A stretch of 64,000 nucleotides of DNA from UBA6522 sp965262365 (GTDB lineage: Bacteria; Pseudomonadota; Gammaproteobacteria; Steroidobacterales; Rariloculaceae), in contig OZ253541.1 in assembly GCA_965262365.1 (NCBI GenBank), positions 2,170,001-2,234,000 of the forward strand, given 5' to 3'. Position 1 is the first letter of the stretch; each line of letters opens with the position of its first letter. Below the pieces are notes generated by a model. The model saw only the letters and a list, made by a program, of their open reading frames with translations, was not told where the DNA came from and searched no databases. A program made the position numbers and the translations under genes. Below, piece after piece: positions 1 to 9,264 of this stretch.

Positions 1-1094
1 AGCACGCCGTCTTCGATTCCTTCGATCCGATTCAGGCGGTGACTCAAGTCAGCCATCGACGCTCGCTTTCCGGCAATCTTGATCATGTCGGTGGGTCGCC
101 CCAGAAGATTGAAGCTGCGATTTTCGATGACCTCGATTTTGTCATTCAGACGAAAGCGCTCGCCCGTCGTCGAATGCCGGATGTACGCGTCCGCGTCCTT
201 TTGCCCTATCGTAAGGCCATCAAGGCAACTCCAATGGTTATCGGTTGCGGTTCTTCGCGACGCGATTGCGCCGGTTTCCGTCGAACCGAAAATCTCGCTA
301 ACCCGGGTCCGCATCGTCGCTTCGCATTCTTCCGCCAGCCGAGCGTCCAGACTCGCGGTCGAGCAGATGACCCTACGGATTGATGACCACTCAACCTCGC
401 TACGTCCACAGGCGCGAAGATGAATCGGCGTCGTGACCAACGTTGCGTCTCTTGCGAGTCCAAGTGCACGCGCGACGTCTGCAGGGTAGAGCGGTTGGCC
501 GCGGAATACGCTCGCCCCGGTCTGAAGCGGCAGTATGATCGATGCCTCAAATCCGAACATGTGCTGTGCGGGTATCGTCGGTACGATGAAGTCTGAGGCG
601 TCGAACGCGAACCGTTCGCGCCAACGTTGCGCGCCGATCACCATTTCCTCCCAGGTTTTCTCGTGTGCTTGCGGTTCGCCGGTGCTGCCGGATGTATGCA
701 GGATGGCGGCCACATGGTTAGCGGGAATATCCGGAACAATTGCGCATCTGTCCTTGGTTGGCGGAGCGGAACCGACAAACACTGTCTCAACGGCCAAAGA
801 GCGGGGCCTGTCCAGCATCGCAAAGCAATCCGGATAACGCTCGGCGAGTTCTGCCACTGCGACATCGGTGTCATTGACCGGTAGCAGCGTTGTCTGCCCC
901 CGCATCAGAGCTGCGCAGAACGCGATCAGGAACTCGCAGCGCCCGTGCGTAAGCATGATCGCGTGCCGCCGTGCCGGCAGTTTGTCGGCCAGCGCGTGAA
1001 CGCTAACCAGAAATTCGGATTGCGTTAACCCGCGCCCGAGGTCGAGTATCCACTTTCCGCGTTCGCGCGGCAGCAGAAGCGGCAGTTGCTCCAT
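1..1094 (-). CDS. AMP-dependent acyl ligase (aryl-polyene ApeH-like), 3' end beyond window
   Basis: Open reading frame on the minus strand from an ATG at 1094 to the left window edge, so its C-terminus is missing (about 364 residues present). It shows the adenylate-forming P-loop signature HTSGSTGEPQ at about residues 133-142 and the later motif SEIFGSTETGAI. It is about 10 bp downstream of a COG4648-type membrane protein gene, which follows an acyl carrier protein gene. That order, ACP - COG4648 protein - ligase, is the one known from aryl-polyene clusters. The likely role is therefore activation of an aromatic starter acid and loading onto the ACP in the cytoplasm. Family assignment is firm; the aryl-polyene role is inferred from neighbours. 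Confidence 0.88.
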   Translation of the reverse strand, partial: MEQLPLLLPRERGKWILDLGRGLTQSEFLVSVHALADKLPARRHAIMLTHGRCEFLIAFCAALMRGQTTLLPVNDTDVAVAELAERYPDCFAMLDRPRSLAVETVFVGSAPPTKDRCAIVPDIPANHVAAILHTSGSTGEPQAHEKTWEEMVIGAQRWRERFAFDASDFIVPTIPAQHMFGFEASIILPLQTGASVFRGQPLYPADVARALGLARDATLVTTPIHLRACGRSEVEWSSIRRVICSTASLDARLAEECEATMRTRVSEIFGSTETGAIASRRTATDNHWSCLDGLTIGQKDADAYIRHSTTGERFRLNDKIEVIENRSFNLLGRPTDMIKIAGKRASMADLSHRLNRIEGIEDGV

Positions 1095-1103
1095 TCCCTA
1101 CCT

Positions 1104-1718
1104 TTACCGAAAAAACCGCCGAACATCAATTCTGGCCAGCGACAGCATGAAGGCAACGAAACCATAGTCAACGTACTCTGCCAATACCCGCCGGCGAACC
1201 CCAAACTCGATGATAAAAAACAGTCCCACCAGAAAGTAGCTGGCGACGTTGACAAACCATGACCATATGGCAGTGCTCGCGAATATTGCCAGCAGGCCGG
1301 AAACGATGCCCATAGTCAGGAAGAAAATCGCCCATGCCAGCGTTACGCTACGTGTGTAGACAACCTCGGCGGCGGCAAGCCCCGGGCGCATGGCGGCGGC
1401 GACCCGAGCAATGATGGGCGTTTCTCCATGCCGTAGCGAACCGGCAAACAAGCCGAACATCGCCGCGTGAATCATCACCGGTAGGAGTTTGAGCGCCAGG
1501 AGCTCGCGCGAATCCAGAACGGAAATCAATCCCAGGGCCAGCACGAAACACAGCAGGTCAATCGAAGAGGCTTTTCGCTGCTCAAGAAGGCTGATAAGCA
1601 ACGGCAGCATCAGTGTTGCCGACAAATAATAGACGGCGATTGACAGTTGATTAGCCGAAAGGCAGATGTGCAGCACCAGCGGGTAAGCGAGTAAGGCCGC
1701 ACTAGTCAGCCGCGCCAC
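1104..1718 (-). CDS. COG4648-type inner-membrane protein (ApeG-like)
   Basis: 204-residue polytopic membrane protein with about six hydrophobic segments (near residues 5-22, 27-45, 53-75, 78-95, 125-150 and 155-175) and a basic C-terminus. Proteins of this type are typically encoded between the ACP and the AMP ligase of aryl-polyene/xanthomonadin clusters; their exact role is unknown. It lies 5 bp downstream of the ACP gene and 9 bp upstream of the ligase gene, so the three are probably co-transcribed. No catalytic motif is visible. The assignment rests on length, topology and gene order. Confidence 0.72.
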   Translation of the reverse strand: MARLTSAALLAYPLVLHICLSANQLSIAVYYLSATLMLPLLISLLEQRKASSIDLLCFVLALGLISVLDSRELLALKLLPVMIHAAMFGLFAGSLRHGETPIIARVAAAMRPGLAAAEVVYTRSVTLAWAIFFLTMGIVSGLLAIFASTAIWSWFVNVASYFLVGLFFIIEFGVRRRVLAEYVDYGFVAFMLSLARIDVRRFFR

Positions 1719-1723
1719 AGGAC

Positions 1724-1990
1724 TTAGCGTTGGCGGTTGACCAGAATGTATTCGCTGAGCGAACGCATGGAGGCGAAGACTTGCGCGACATCCGTATTCT
1801 CCGTCTTGATCTGCACCCCATACCGCCTTGAGATGGCCAGCGAAAGTTCCAGCGCGTCGATCGAATCAAGGCCCAGTCCCTCCCGGAACAAGGGTTGTTC
1901 AGGATCGATATCGTCCACAGCTACGCCCTCGAGATTCAGTGTCTCAACGATCATGCTGCCAACTTCTTGTTCGAATTCCGATATTGCCAT
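1724..1990 (-). CDS. Acyl carrier protein
   Basis: 88-residue acidic protein with the phosphopantetheine attachment motif GLDSIDALELS; the modified serine is about residue 43. Length and helical pattern match type II ACPs. The ATG at 1990 gives the standard ACP length; an in-frame ATG at 2011 would add seven residues, and the longer reading frame reaching 2179 overlaps the divergent methyltransferase gene and is unlikely to be translated. Head of the minus-strand ACP - membrane protein - ligase group. It probably carries the growing aryl-polyene chain. Confidence 0.9.
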   Translation of the reverse strand: MAISEFEQEVGSMIVETLNLEGVAVDDIDPEQPLFREGLGLDSIDALELSLAISRRYGVQIKTENTDVAQVFASMRSLSEYILVNRQR

Positions 1991-2019
1991 TCTCAAGCCA
2001 ACGCGATTCATGGACGCAA

Positions 2020-2068
2020 GGGGCGCGTATAGTACAATACTTGCACGATTGCACACAGCAAGCGTCCC
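2020..2068. promoter_or_regulatory. Short divergent intergenic region, probable promoters
   Basis: Only 78 bp separate the minus-strand ACP start (1990) from the plus-strand methyltransferase start (2069). The strip is AT-richer than its surroundings and contains TATAGTACAATACT, which holds -10-like hexamers on either strand. Promoter identity is a guess from composition and divergent layout. Confidence 0.3.
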
Positions 2069-3181
2069 TTGGACCTCGGACAGAAAAATCTGAAAAATAT
2101 TCTGAAACCGAAGCACAGGACCGCACTTGACGCCGTCGCCGAGGCGCAACGAATTGCGTTCGCGCCGATCGTTTTCCAAGCCGTCCGGGCTTTAAGGAAT
2201 CTCGGAGTTCTTTCGGCCTTGGACTCTGCTGGCGAGACCGGTAAGTCGATCGAGGCTATCGCCAATGAACTGGACCTTTCGCAATACGGTGTTCGAACGC
2301 TCATCGAGAGCGGTGTTAGTGTAGGCGTCGTCGAGTGCATCGACGACAATTGCTTTGCCCTTGGCAAGGTCGGCCACTTTCTGCTGCACGATCGTATGAC
2401 CCGCGTCAACATGGATTTCAACCACTTCGTCTGTTATCTCGGCATGTACAGGCTCGACGAAGCCGTTGCCGAAGGGCGACCTGCCGGGTTGCGGGCAATC
2501 GACGCGAACCATTCGACTGTGTACGAAGCACTGCCTCACTTGCCGGACGATATCAAAGCCGGTTGGTACGCGTTCGATCATTTCTATTCCGATTCCGCAT
2601 ATCCGGCCGCGCTCGAAATTATCCTGGAGCGTCAACCGGAGACGCTTGTCGACATTGGCGCAAACCAGGGACGATTCTCGATCCTTGCAGCGCAGACCGA
2701 CGATTCGCTGCAGCTGACGATGATCGATTTACCCGACCAACTGGCGGAAGCGGTGTCATTGGTAGGCCAGGCTGGGTTCGGGAGCCGGGTCGACGCGCTA
2801 GGAATGGACGTCCTGCAACCAGACGCTCAAGTACCGCGCGCGCAGTGCGCGTACTGGCTCAGTCAAGTCCTGTGCTGTTTCAGTGAGGCCGAAATCGAAT
2901 CGCTGTTGAGGCGCTTGGTTGCGGCAATGGCCGTGGAGTCACGCCTTTATGTCCTCGATACATGCTGGGATCGGCAGCAGTTCGAGGCGGCCGCGTTTTC
3001 GCTGATCAATACGTCGCCGTACTTCACGTGTATCGCGAACGGGAATTCGAAGATGTATACAGCGAACGATCTTCTCGGCTTTATTGAGCGTGCGGGCTTA
3101 CGGTGCGATCGGACGACGGACGGCCTCGGCACCTACCACACCCTGTTTGAGTGCAGCAAGGCGCCGGAATCTGCCGCATAG
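2069..3181 (+). CDS. SAM-dependent methyltransferase of the aryl-polyene type
   Basis: 370 residues starting at TTG 2069; the frame is closed upstream by a TAG at 2030 and has no upstream ATG, so a TTG start is the best choice. An N-terminal winged-helix-like dimerisation region (about 25-110) is followed by a Rossmann methyltransferase domain with SAM motif I LVDIGANQGRFS at residues 193-204 and an acidic motif II region (MIDLPDQ). The architecture matches O-methyltransferases with an N-terminal dimerisation domain. Aryl-polyene clusters normally encode a methyltransferase that modifies the aryl head group, and this gene diverges from the ACP operon. Substrate is inferred from context only. 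Confidence 0.78.
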   Translation: MDLGQKNLKNILKPKHRTALDAVAEAQRIAFAPIVFQAVRALRNLGVLSALDSAGETGKSIEAIANELDLSQYGVRTLIESGVSVGVVECIDDNCFALGKVGHFLLHDRMTRVNMDFNHFVCYLGMYRLDEAVAEGRPAGLRAIDANHSTVYEALPHLPDDIKAGWYAFDHFYSDSAYPAALEIILERQPETLVDIGANQGRFSILAAQTDDSLQLTMIDLPDQLAEAVSLVGQAGFGSRVDALGMDVLQPDAQVPRAQCAYWLSQVLCCFSEAEIESLLRRLVAAMAVESRLYVLDTCWDRQQFEAAAFSLINTSPYFTCIANGNSKMYTANDLLGFIERAGLRCDRTTDGLGTYHTLFECSKAPESAA

Positions 3182-3190
3182 CTGCATCCG

Positions 3191-3607
3191 CTAGCGATTC
3201 GGAGCGCAGAGAGCCAAGAGCTGCGCCGTGATGTCCTCCCGGACGTTGTTCATCCACGAATTGGCATTGCGGTGAATATTAGCCGTGCCGTTGCGCCTTA
3301 TTCTGTACTCAAGATTATCGCTATCCTTGTAGTTGATATCGAATGACTGGTCGTCATATGCAATATCAACAATCAGGGTATGTTTGGCACGGACGATTAT
3401 CTGTGCAACAAGATTACCCTGTCCATCATTTTCGATGACCGACCAACCACGGCCAATTAATCCGGCCGTTATCCCCTGCAACACTTGCTCTTGGCTCAGT
3501 TCGCAGTCCCAGAGCGACGGTTCCGGGTCGTTGAGGTTTGCCGACCGCGCAGTCGAAGCACTCCCGAGCACCCCTACTATAGCCAGCGCCATAAAGCACG
3601 ATTTCAT
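3191..3607 (-). CDS. Small secreted protein of unknown function
   Basis: 138 residues from ATG 3607, chosen because it gives a clean Sec signal peptide (MKSCFMALAIVGVLG...ARSA, cleavage near residue 24). The mature part is a compact alpha/beta domain with two cysteines (WDCE and LCAPNR) that could form a disulfide, plus several beta-strand-like stretches such as HTLIVDIAYDD. The longer frame to 3718 overlaps the upstream glycosyltransferase gene. Position inside the aryl-polyene region suggests a periplasmic accessory, but I do not recognise the family. Confidence 0.6.
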   Translation of the reverse strand: MKSCFMALAIVGVLGSASTARSANLNDPEPSLWDCELSQEQVLQGITAGLIGRGWSVIENDGQGNLVAQIIVRAKHTLIVDIAYDDQSFDINYKDSDNLEYRIRRNGTANIHRNANSWMNNVREDITAQLLALCAPNR

Positions 3608-3668
3608 GCTTCGTAGTCTCATCCTGTGTACCTGCATTCTCATTTCAGCGATAGAAAAGTCGCTGAAA

Positions 3669-5069
3669 TTATCGACCAATTTTTCCAAAAATGCGAGCAT
3701 TGCTCGTGAGTTCGTCAAATGTCCTACCCACCCAGTACCAGTGCAGGAAGCACGCCTCTACCAGGGACTGCGGAAATACGTCGCCGAACCGGTATTTTGG
3801 CTCGGCGCCGCAGTGGACAAGTGACATGCCCATGCCGGCCGAGAGCGACGCGACGCGTTCGAGATGGTAACGACTGGAGACGACTAACACTCGCCGATAT
3901 GGCAATACTAAAGGTTTAATCTGCTTGAGATTCTCGACGGTATTGGACGACAGGTTCTCCCGATTCAGACGATCGGCTTTGAGGTCTCTTGACAGCAGGT
4001 AGCGATAACCAGCGTCTGCCTCGGTCAACTCGTCGCTCGATCGCCCTCCGGCGATATGTACGTCGATCGTTTGGTGATCGCGGCACAACTGCAGCACACG
4101 GTCGAGTCGCGCCCGGTAGGTTCTCGAAAGGTGCCCGTCGATCAATTGATGACCAAGGACGACAACGGCGTCGCAATCATTGACTTCTGTCGGCGCCGCT
4201 GCGGCGGTTCGGTGAACTCGATACAGAAACCAAAGGAATCCCACACCAAGTGTTAAGGATGCCGCCAGAAGTGAAAGCACCAGCGCCAGAAAAGCGTCTC
4301 CGTCGAAGCCCGGTGGCGCCCGGCGCCGGAGTTCCGGCCCGATAAATGATCGGTAAAGCCCGGGCAGAAACAAGCCCCGTCGAATTAACCGGCCGCCAAC
4401 CATAAGCGTGATGCTGGTAATGTCTGCAACCGGCCGAAAGTGGCTGGGACGCAACGCTTCGGAATAAATTGCGGGTATTTCGACGGCGACACTCTGGACG
4501 CCACGATTGGCTGCCTCGATCAAGATTTCGCTCTCGAATACGAAACCATGACGGACCCCGGTGTCCAGGTTCAGTTCTCGCAACAGGGCGGCAGGGTAGA
4601 GGCGGAATCCGGATTGTGAATCCTGTAGAGGGTAGCCTGCGGCCCACGAAATCCAGAAATTCGCGACACGGTTAGCGCGCAAGCGCGCTTTTGGGGTTTC
4701 GTCTCCCTGGTGAAGCCGCGACCCGATGACAATCGAGCCAGGGTGTTTCTCGGCCGCCCGAACCAGAGTAGGGATGTCTTCTGGCCGGTGTTGTCCGTCG
4801 CCATCAAGTGTGATCACGGCATGGGCGCCGGCATCAATTGCGGCCCGCATCCCGTTCCACAGCGCCGCGGCCTTACGTAGATTCGTCTCGTGGCGAATCA
4901 GCCGAACGTTCAGGTCTGCGAAGCAGTCCGCGGTGCCGTCGGTCGAACCGTCATCAACGACGATGACATTTTCGCACTGGCGGAGAGCGCGTCTCGCGAC
5001 GTCCCGGATCGTGGCGGCCTCGTTGTAGGCTGGAATAACGACAGCCAAGATTCGCGAATCGGTCGGCAT
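3669..5069 (-). CDS. Family 2 glycosyltransferase fused to a DUF218 (YdcF/SanA-like) domain
   Basis: 466 residues. Residues 1-245 are a GT2 domain of the dolichol-phosphate-mannose-synthase type: VVIPAYNEA, VVDDGSTDGT and the metal-binding DGDGQ (D89-D91). A hydrophobic span at about 262-288 (FLALVLSLLAASL...) follows. Residues 298-455 look like DUF218: an initial VVVLGHQL strand, SRTYRARLD, an AGGRSSDE loop, ENLSSNTVEN, and VVSSRYHLER. The GT2 half would act on the cytoplasmic face and the DUF218 half would probably be across the membrane. GT2 enzymes occur in aryl-polyene clusters, where they help attach the pigment to a lipid or sugar carrier. I do not know this fusion as a standard architecture. 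Confidence 0.82.
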   Translation of the reverse strand: MPTDSRILAVVIPAYNEAATIRDVARRALRQCENVIVVDDGSTDGTADCFADLNVRLIRHETNLRKAAALWNGMRAAIDAGAHAVITLDGDGQHRPEDIPTLVRAAEKHPGSIVIGSRLHQGDETPKARLRANRVANFWISWAAGYPLQDSQSGFRLYPAALLRELNLDTGVRHGFVFESEILIEAANRGVQSVAVEIPAIYSEALRPSHFRPVADITSITLMVGGRLIRRGLFLPGLYRSFIGPELRRRAPPGFDGDAFLALVLSLLAASLTLGVGFLWFLYRVHRTAAAAPTEVNDCDAVVVLGHQLIDGHLSRTYRARLDRVLQLCRDHQTIDVHIAGGRSSDELTEADAGYRYLLSRDLKADRLNRENLSSNTVENLKQIKPLVLPYRRVLVVSSRYHLERVASLSAGMGMSLVHCGAEPKYRFGDVFPQSLVEACFLHWYWVGRTFDELTSNARIFGKIGR

Positions 5070-5173
5070 TGAAAATCTTTACCTCTGGCACTTTCCGGCC
5101 GAGTCTACCGGAGCGTCACCTTTAATCAAATTTACGATGTGTGTAATGCTATGCGAGTATCCGTTGCAATTTC

Positions 5174-6439
5174 ATGGGAGACATCCAATTGGCAGACACG
5201 GCACCGGAAACTTCAGATGTGTTGATAATTGGTGCGGGACCATCGGGGTCCATCGCTGGCGCGTTGCTATGCCGAAAAGGGCACAGCTGCATCATTTTGG
5301 AACGGGACATTTTCCCTCGCTTTTCTATCGGTGAAAGCCTGCTGCCGCAATGCATGGAGTTTCTTGACGAAGCGGACATGTTGGATTCCGTTCGCGAGAT
5401 GCAGTTTCAGGCCAAGGAAGGAGCGCTATTCTCATGGGGCAGCCAACTTTCCTCGTTCGATTTCAGCGACCAGTTCTTGTCGGAGGTCTGGACCGGGACC
5501 TACGAGGTCGAGCGTGCAGTGTTTGACAGTACGCTTGCACGACGCGCCGAGGAACTGGGCGCCACCATTCTGTTCGGCCACGAGATCATTGACGCGGCAC
5601 CCAAGGCCGAGGCATGCGAAGTGGTGGCGCTTGACGGCAACGGTGTGGAGCATCGCTACCGGGCGAGGTTTGTGCTGGACGCGAGCGGATTTGGACGGGT
5701 TCTTCCGCGTTTGCTGAAACTGGATTGCCCATCGAGTTTCCCAGCCAGGCGTTCGTTATTTACGCATGTGCAGGATCGTATTGAGCATGTCGAATTTGAT
5801 CGTAACAAGATTCTGATCACTATCCACCCCGAGAATACGGACATTTGGTACTGGCTGATTCCGTTCAGTAACGGCCGGAGTTCAATCGGCGTGGTAGCTA
5901 GTGAAGACTGCCTGGACGGATTCGAAAGCAGTCGAACTGACACGCTCAAGGGCTTGGTCAAGGCGGACCCGCGCCTGAGCGCGATGTTGAAACATGCCGT
6001 TTTTGACAGTCCTGTAAGTGAAATCAGCGGTTATTCCGCAAACGTCAAGCGGCTATGGGGTGATGGGTTTGCGTTGCTGGGCAACGCCGGGGAATTTCTG
6101 GATCCCATTTTTTCGTCCGGCGTCACTATCGCCATGAAGTCAGCGAGCCTTGCTGCGACTGCGCTGGACCGGCAACTCCGAGGTGAACCAGTGGATTGGG
6201 ACGACGAATTTGCCCGGCCGTTGAAACGCGGTGTGGATGTGTTTCGGGCCTTTGTGGAATCGTGGTATGACGGTGTTCTACATGACATTATTTTTGCCAA
6301 GCAGAAGGATGCGAAAATCAAGCGCATGATTTGTTCGATCTTGGCCGGTTATGTATGGGATAAACGAAACCCGTACGTCTCACAGACGCGCAAGAGATTG
6401 AGCGTGCTGGCGGAGTTGTGCAGGAATCCTTCGCGCTAG
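5174..6439 (+). CDS. Flavin-dependent halogenase / FAD oxidoreductase
   Basis: 421 residues with an N-terminal FAD-binding GAGPSG (residues 20-25), FSIGESLLP after the first beta-alpha-beta unit, KEGALFSW at 81-88 and WYWLIP at 225-230. The last matches the WxWxIP motif of flavin-dependent halogenases, and the invariant lysine of that family could be K81. Xanthomonadins are brominated aryl polyenes, so a halogenase beside an aryl-polyene cluster is sensible. Start: ATG 5174 has no ribosome site, whereas TTG 5189 is preceded by GGGAG at 5176-5180 with 8-nt spacing, so TTG 5189 may be the true start. Related geranylgeranyl-reductase-like oxidoreductases cannot be excluded. Confidence 0.75.
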   Translation: MGDIQLADTAPETSDVLIIGAGPSGSIAGALLCRKGHSCIILERDIFPRFSIGESLLPQCMEFLDEADMLDSVREMQFQAKEGALFSWGSQLSSFDFSDQFLSEVWTGTYEVERAVFDSTLARRAEELGATILFGHEIIDAAPKAEACEVVALDGNGVEHRYRARFVLDASGFGRVLPRLLKLDCPSSFPARRSLFTHVQDRIEHVEFDRNKILITIHPENTDIWYWLIPFSNGRSSIGVVASEDCLDGFESSRTDTLKGLVKADPRLSAMLKHAVFDSPVSEISGYSANVKRLWGDGFALLGNAGEFLDPIFSSGVTIAMKSASLAATALDRQLRGEPVDWDDEFARPLKRGVDVFRAFVESWYDGVLHDIIFAKQKDAKIKRMICSILAGYVWDKRNPYVSQTRKRLSVLAELCRNPSR

Positions 6440-6629
6440 AATTTGTCGAGGGTAGGGGCGGGCCAGCGGGGATTCGACCGCGTAGGTTGATGCGATCAAT
6501 TCAGCAAATATCTACATTGGGGTACCTGGCCAAAGGATCATTCTGCACGACCGGGAAATACCGTTACCACCCTGGAACGCAAATGGCATAGTCACATTAT
6601 TGGGGAACACAGAAACGGGAGCCGACATA

Positions 6630-7210
6630 ATGGCAATATTTGATAAAGCGCGCGGCCTGTTTGCCGTGGTGATCGCCTGTGCGATGTGGGTTGTGTCACC
6701 ACGGTCGAAACACCCGAAACCTCGTTTAACCCAGCGCCAACGAGCAGCTTCTCGTCGTACAGCCAAATTAAACTTAATCTCGTACAGTTCGACCCTGGTT
6801 TGCCTAGTGGTTCTGCGAACCAGGCAGCACTCGAGAAGATTCAAGAGAACGTCGATGCGGAAATTGGGTTAACCCTTGAACAATGGAACTCCAATCCATC
6901 AACGACATCCAATGGACGACTGGTCATTGAGCCGGTCATTACAGAGATGAAGTTCGTTGGCGGTGCCACTCGCGTCCTTGCGGGAGCGTTCGCAGGAAGT
7001 TCAGCGGTGGTCATGAAGGTCAGAATTTATGACAGCGAGTGCGGCGACACGATTGCGTACCCCGAGTTTTATCAACGGGCAGCCGCTATGGGAGGAGCAT
7101 ACACAGTTGGGGTTACGGACAACCTTATGCTGGTGCGAATTGCCAATCTTCTTGTGGAATACTTGAAGAGCAACTACGAAAACGCTGTTGGGGGCCCTAC
7201 CGGCGTATAG
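6630..7210 (+). CDS. Probable lipoprotein with a frameshift in its signal peptide
   Basis: The body is the frame starting with GTG 6686 (GCVTT..., 174 residues), a soluble domain with a central hydrophobic glycine-rich strand pair (VGGATRVLAGAFAGSSAVV) and a C-terminal VEYLKSNY helix, resembling DUF4410-type lipoproteins. In that frame there is no signal peptide. The other frame, from ATG 6630, reads MAIFDKARGLFAVVIACAM, a typical lipoprotein signal, and runs out of frame just before GC at 6689-6694. One missing base near 6684-6688 would join the signal to the GC lipobox cysteine. Either a pseudogene, a sequencing slip, or a cytoplasmic version starting at GTG. Confidence 0.55.
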
Positions 7211-7308
7211 AAGACGATCCCGACGCTCCACATTGTTGACGACCGGGACCTGCGTGTCGACGTTAGCCCGGTGCGCGACTTGAAATCGATCACGAAGCGG
7301 CGCGATTC

Positions 7309-9264
7309 TTACTGGGCGCGCGACAGCAGGTCCGCCACGCGGCTCAATTCCTGAGATCCGGGTTCGCGCAGCAGGTCGGCAAGCTTTTGCAGTTCCTCTT
7401 GCGACTTGCCGGCGCGAAATTCCGCGAGGGCCTGAAGATCCTTTGCAGCTTCTGTCGCGCGAGGTTCGGTCAGCGAACGCCAGCGACTGCTCGACGCCCA
7501 AGTTGAAGGCGCGCCAACCGCAACCAAGGAGGCATTGCCGGTTGCAGCGTCCCTTGCTCGGAAATCCTTGAGTACCTCGTCGAACATCTCTATGCCGCAA
7601 AGTGTGTGCACGACGCCGCCTCTGGAAATCGTTGCAAAGAGAAGCTCGTACAGATCCGAGTCGCATTCGTCGTCATGAAAAACCACATCGAAGCCGGACG
7701 ACAGCAGATCGAAGAGATCTCTGGTGTTCCGCTGAGGCACCAAGCGGTCAAATGGTGAATGATAGAGGTGAATCCGGCTGTCTTGGGCCACAATCGTCTC
7801 TGCCGGATTGATGATGTTGGTGAAGCTGTTGAGTTGAAGCATTGTCTTGAGCGTGTCGTATCGAGCGTCGCCGTCCAGCACCCCGGCAATGAAGTCGCCG
7901 GCAAGGATGTCGCCCTCGAACACTTCGCTACGCTCCAGACCGATGTCTGCGTACTCCAAAAGGGGCGGCAGTATCCGATCCGTCAGATAGTGCAGAATCG
8001 TTTCGGTGCCCACGTTGCGGCACCAGGGATTTCCGTCGCAGCTATCGTTCAGGTGTTGCAGCGAGCCGCGAAACGTCTGATACAGGTTGTGGGGCGCACC
8101 GCCACTGTAGAGTTCCCGCACACGAAGGCCGGTACCGCCAACCTGGTTGGCCAACCATACGCCGACCGCACTATGCCCGCCCTGCGAATAACCCACGATC
8201 GACACATCGGCGTCCTGTGTCGGGTCGTGAAACATCCGGTAGTCGTCGCTGGCCATGACGGCAGCCACCATGTCGAGGGTATTGTTGGCGACCCGGTTCG
8301 CCATCAAGTATGTCTCCGGCTGGTCGGTGCCGCTGGTGACATCACCTGCCGAACCGCCACGCCCCCAGTTGTCCGGAGCAATCACCAGATAGCCTCGACT
8401 GGCGATCAGATTTGCCAGCAATTGCCCGCTGCCAGTGGAACTGAGCGAGCCAGGCGTCGAGCCGGTCGCGTGGTTCAGGATCACGACTCGGTCCTTCCGC
8501 TCGAAGCTCCCAGCCGAGGCACTTGCGGAGGCGACATCCGGCATGGCGATGAGTCCCGTGAGGAGGGACGGTTCGCCCTCCGGGTTCCTCGATGGGTACG
8601 ACACGCTGTGGGCGACCACGCCATAGGTCGCGCGGGCGGTCAACTCCGTCCACGACCGTTCGGCAATCTCGCCAATGATCCGCGCCACCACAACGGCAAG
8701 AACGTGCAACTCGATGTCGTCCAACAGCGAATCGGTGATGTAGCGGACGAACAATTCGTCGATTTCGCTCCGCGGCGTCACTACATGGTCGAGCACAGTT
8801 AGAGGTTCGCCTCCGCCTCGACGCGTGGAGAACTCGAGCGCGCCTTGATATCGGCGCCCGTCATCGGCCAAGGCGTCCACGGTGACACGGTATGACGAGA
8901 CATCGGCGAACTCGCAAGCGAGTTTATGGTCAATGAGGTGGTTCGCATTCTCCGTGCTGAGATCGGTCAACGAACGACGCACGGCGGCGCCTGTTGTCCC
9001 GCAACCGCCGGAGTAGGTGAACTGCAAACCGGCGGCTCCGACATGAACGATGTTCACGCCGCTTGTAGTCGGGTCAACGGTAGCGCCTCGGGCAGGGATG
9101 GTATCCAGTAGCGTAATGGGTTCCGGCGGAGGCAACACAACGGTTGGGTTTCCGCCGTCACCGCGGCCACCCCCACACGAAACAGACAGAAGCACGAACC
9201 ACGATAACAGCCCGACTTTGAACGGGACGCAGCGGCAAGACGGACGGAACCACCCGACTGTCAT
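7309..9264 (-). CDS. Secreted alpha/beta-hydrolase lipoprotein
   Basis: 651 residues from ATG 9264 (the longer frame to 9339 has no plausible signal). The N-terminus MTVGWFRPSCR...LLSWFVLLSVSC ends in a lipobox LSVSC, so the protein is probably an outer-membrane lipoprotein. A Pro/Thr-rich and beta-rich region (about 40-200) precedes an alpha/beta-hydrolase domain containing VVILNHATG, the nucleophile elbow GYSQGGHS and a late histidine within GGVVHTLCG. The architecture is that of secreted lipases/esterases. The last 90 residues are charged and helical (EELQKLADLL). Substrate unknown. Confidence 0.78.
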   Translation of the reverse strand: MTVGWFRPSCRCVPFKVGLLSWFVLLSVSCGGGRGDGGNPTVVLPPPEPITLLDTIPARGATVDPTTSGVNIVHVGAAGLQFTYSGGCGTTGAAVRRSLTDLSTENANHLIDHKLACEFADVSSYRVTVDALADDGRRYQGALEFSTRRGGGEPLTVLDHVVTPRSEIDELFVRYITDSLLDDIELHVLAVVVARIIGEIAERSWTELTARATYGVVAHSVSYPSRNPEGEPSLLTGLIAMPDVASASASAGSFERKDRVVILNHATGSTPGSLSSTGSGQLLANLIASRGYLVIAPDNWGRGGSAGDVTSGTDQPETYLMANRVANNTLDMVAAVMASDDYRMFHDPTQDADVSIVGYSQGGHSAVGVWLANQVGGTGLRVRELYSGGAPHNLYQTFRGSLQHLNDSCDGNPWCRNVGTETILHYLTDRILPPLLEYADIGLERSEVFEGDILAGDFIAGVLDGDARYDTLKTMLQLNSFTNIINPAETIVAQDSRIHLYHSPFDRLVPQRNTRDLFDLLSSGFDVVFHDDECDSDLYELLFATISRGGVVHTLCGIEMFDEVLKDFRARDAATGNASLVAVGAPSTWASSSRWRSLTEPRATEAAKDLQALAEFRAGKSQEELQKLADLLREPGSQELSRVADLLSRAQ

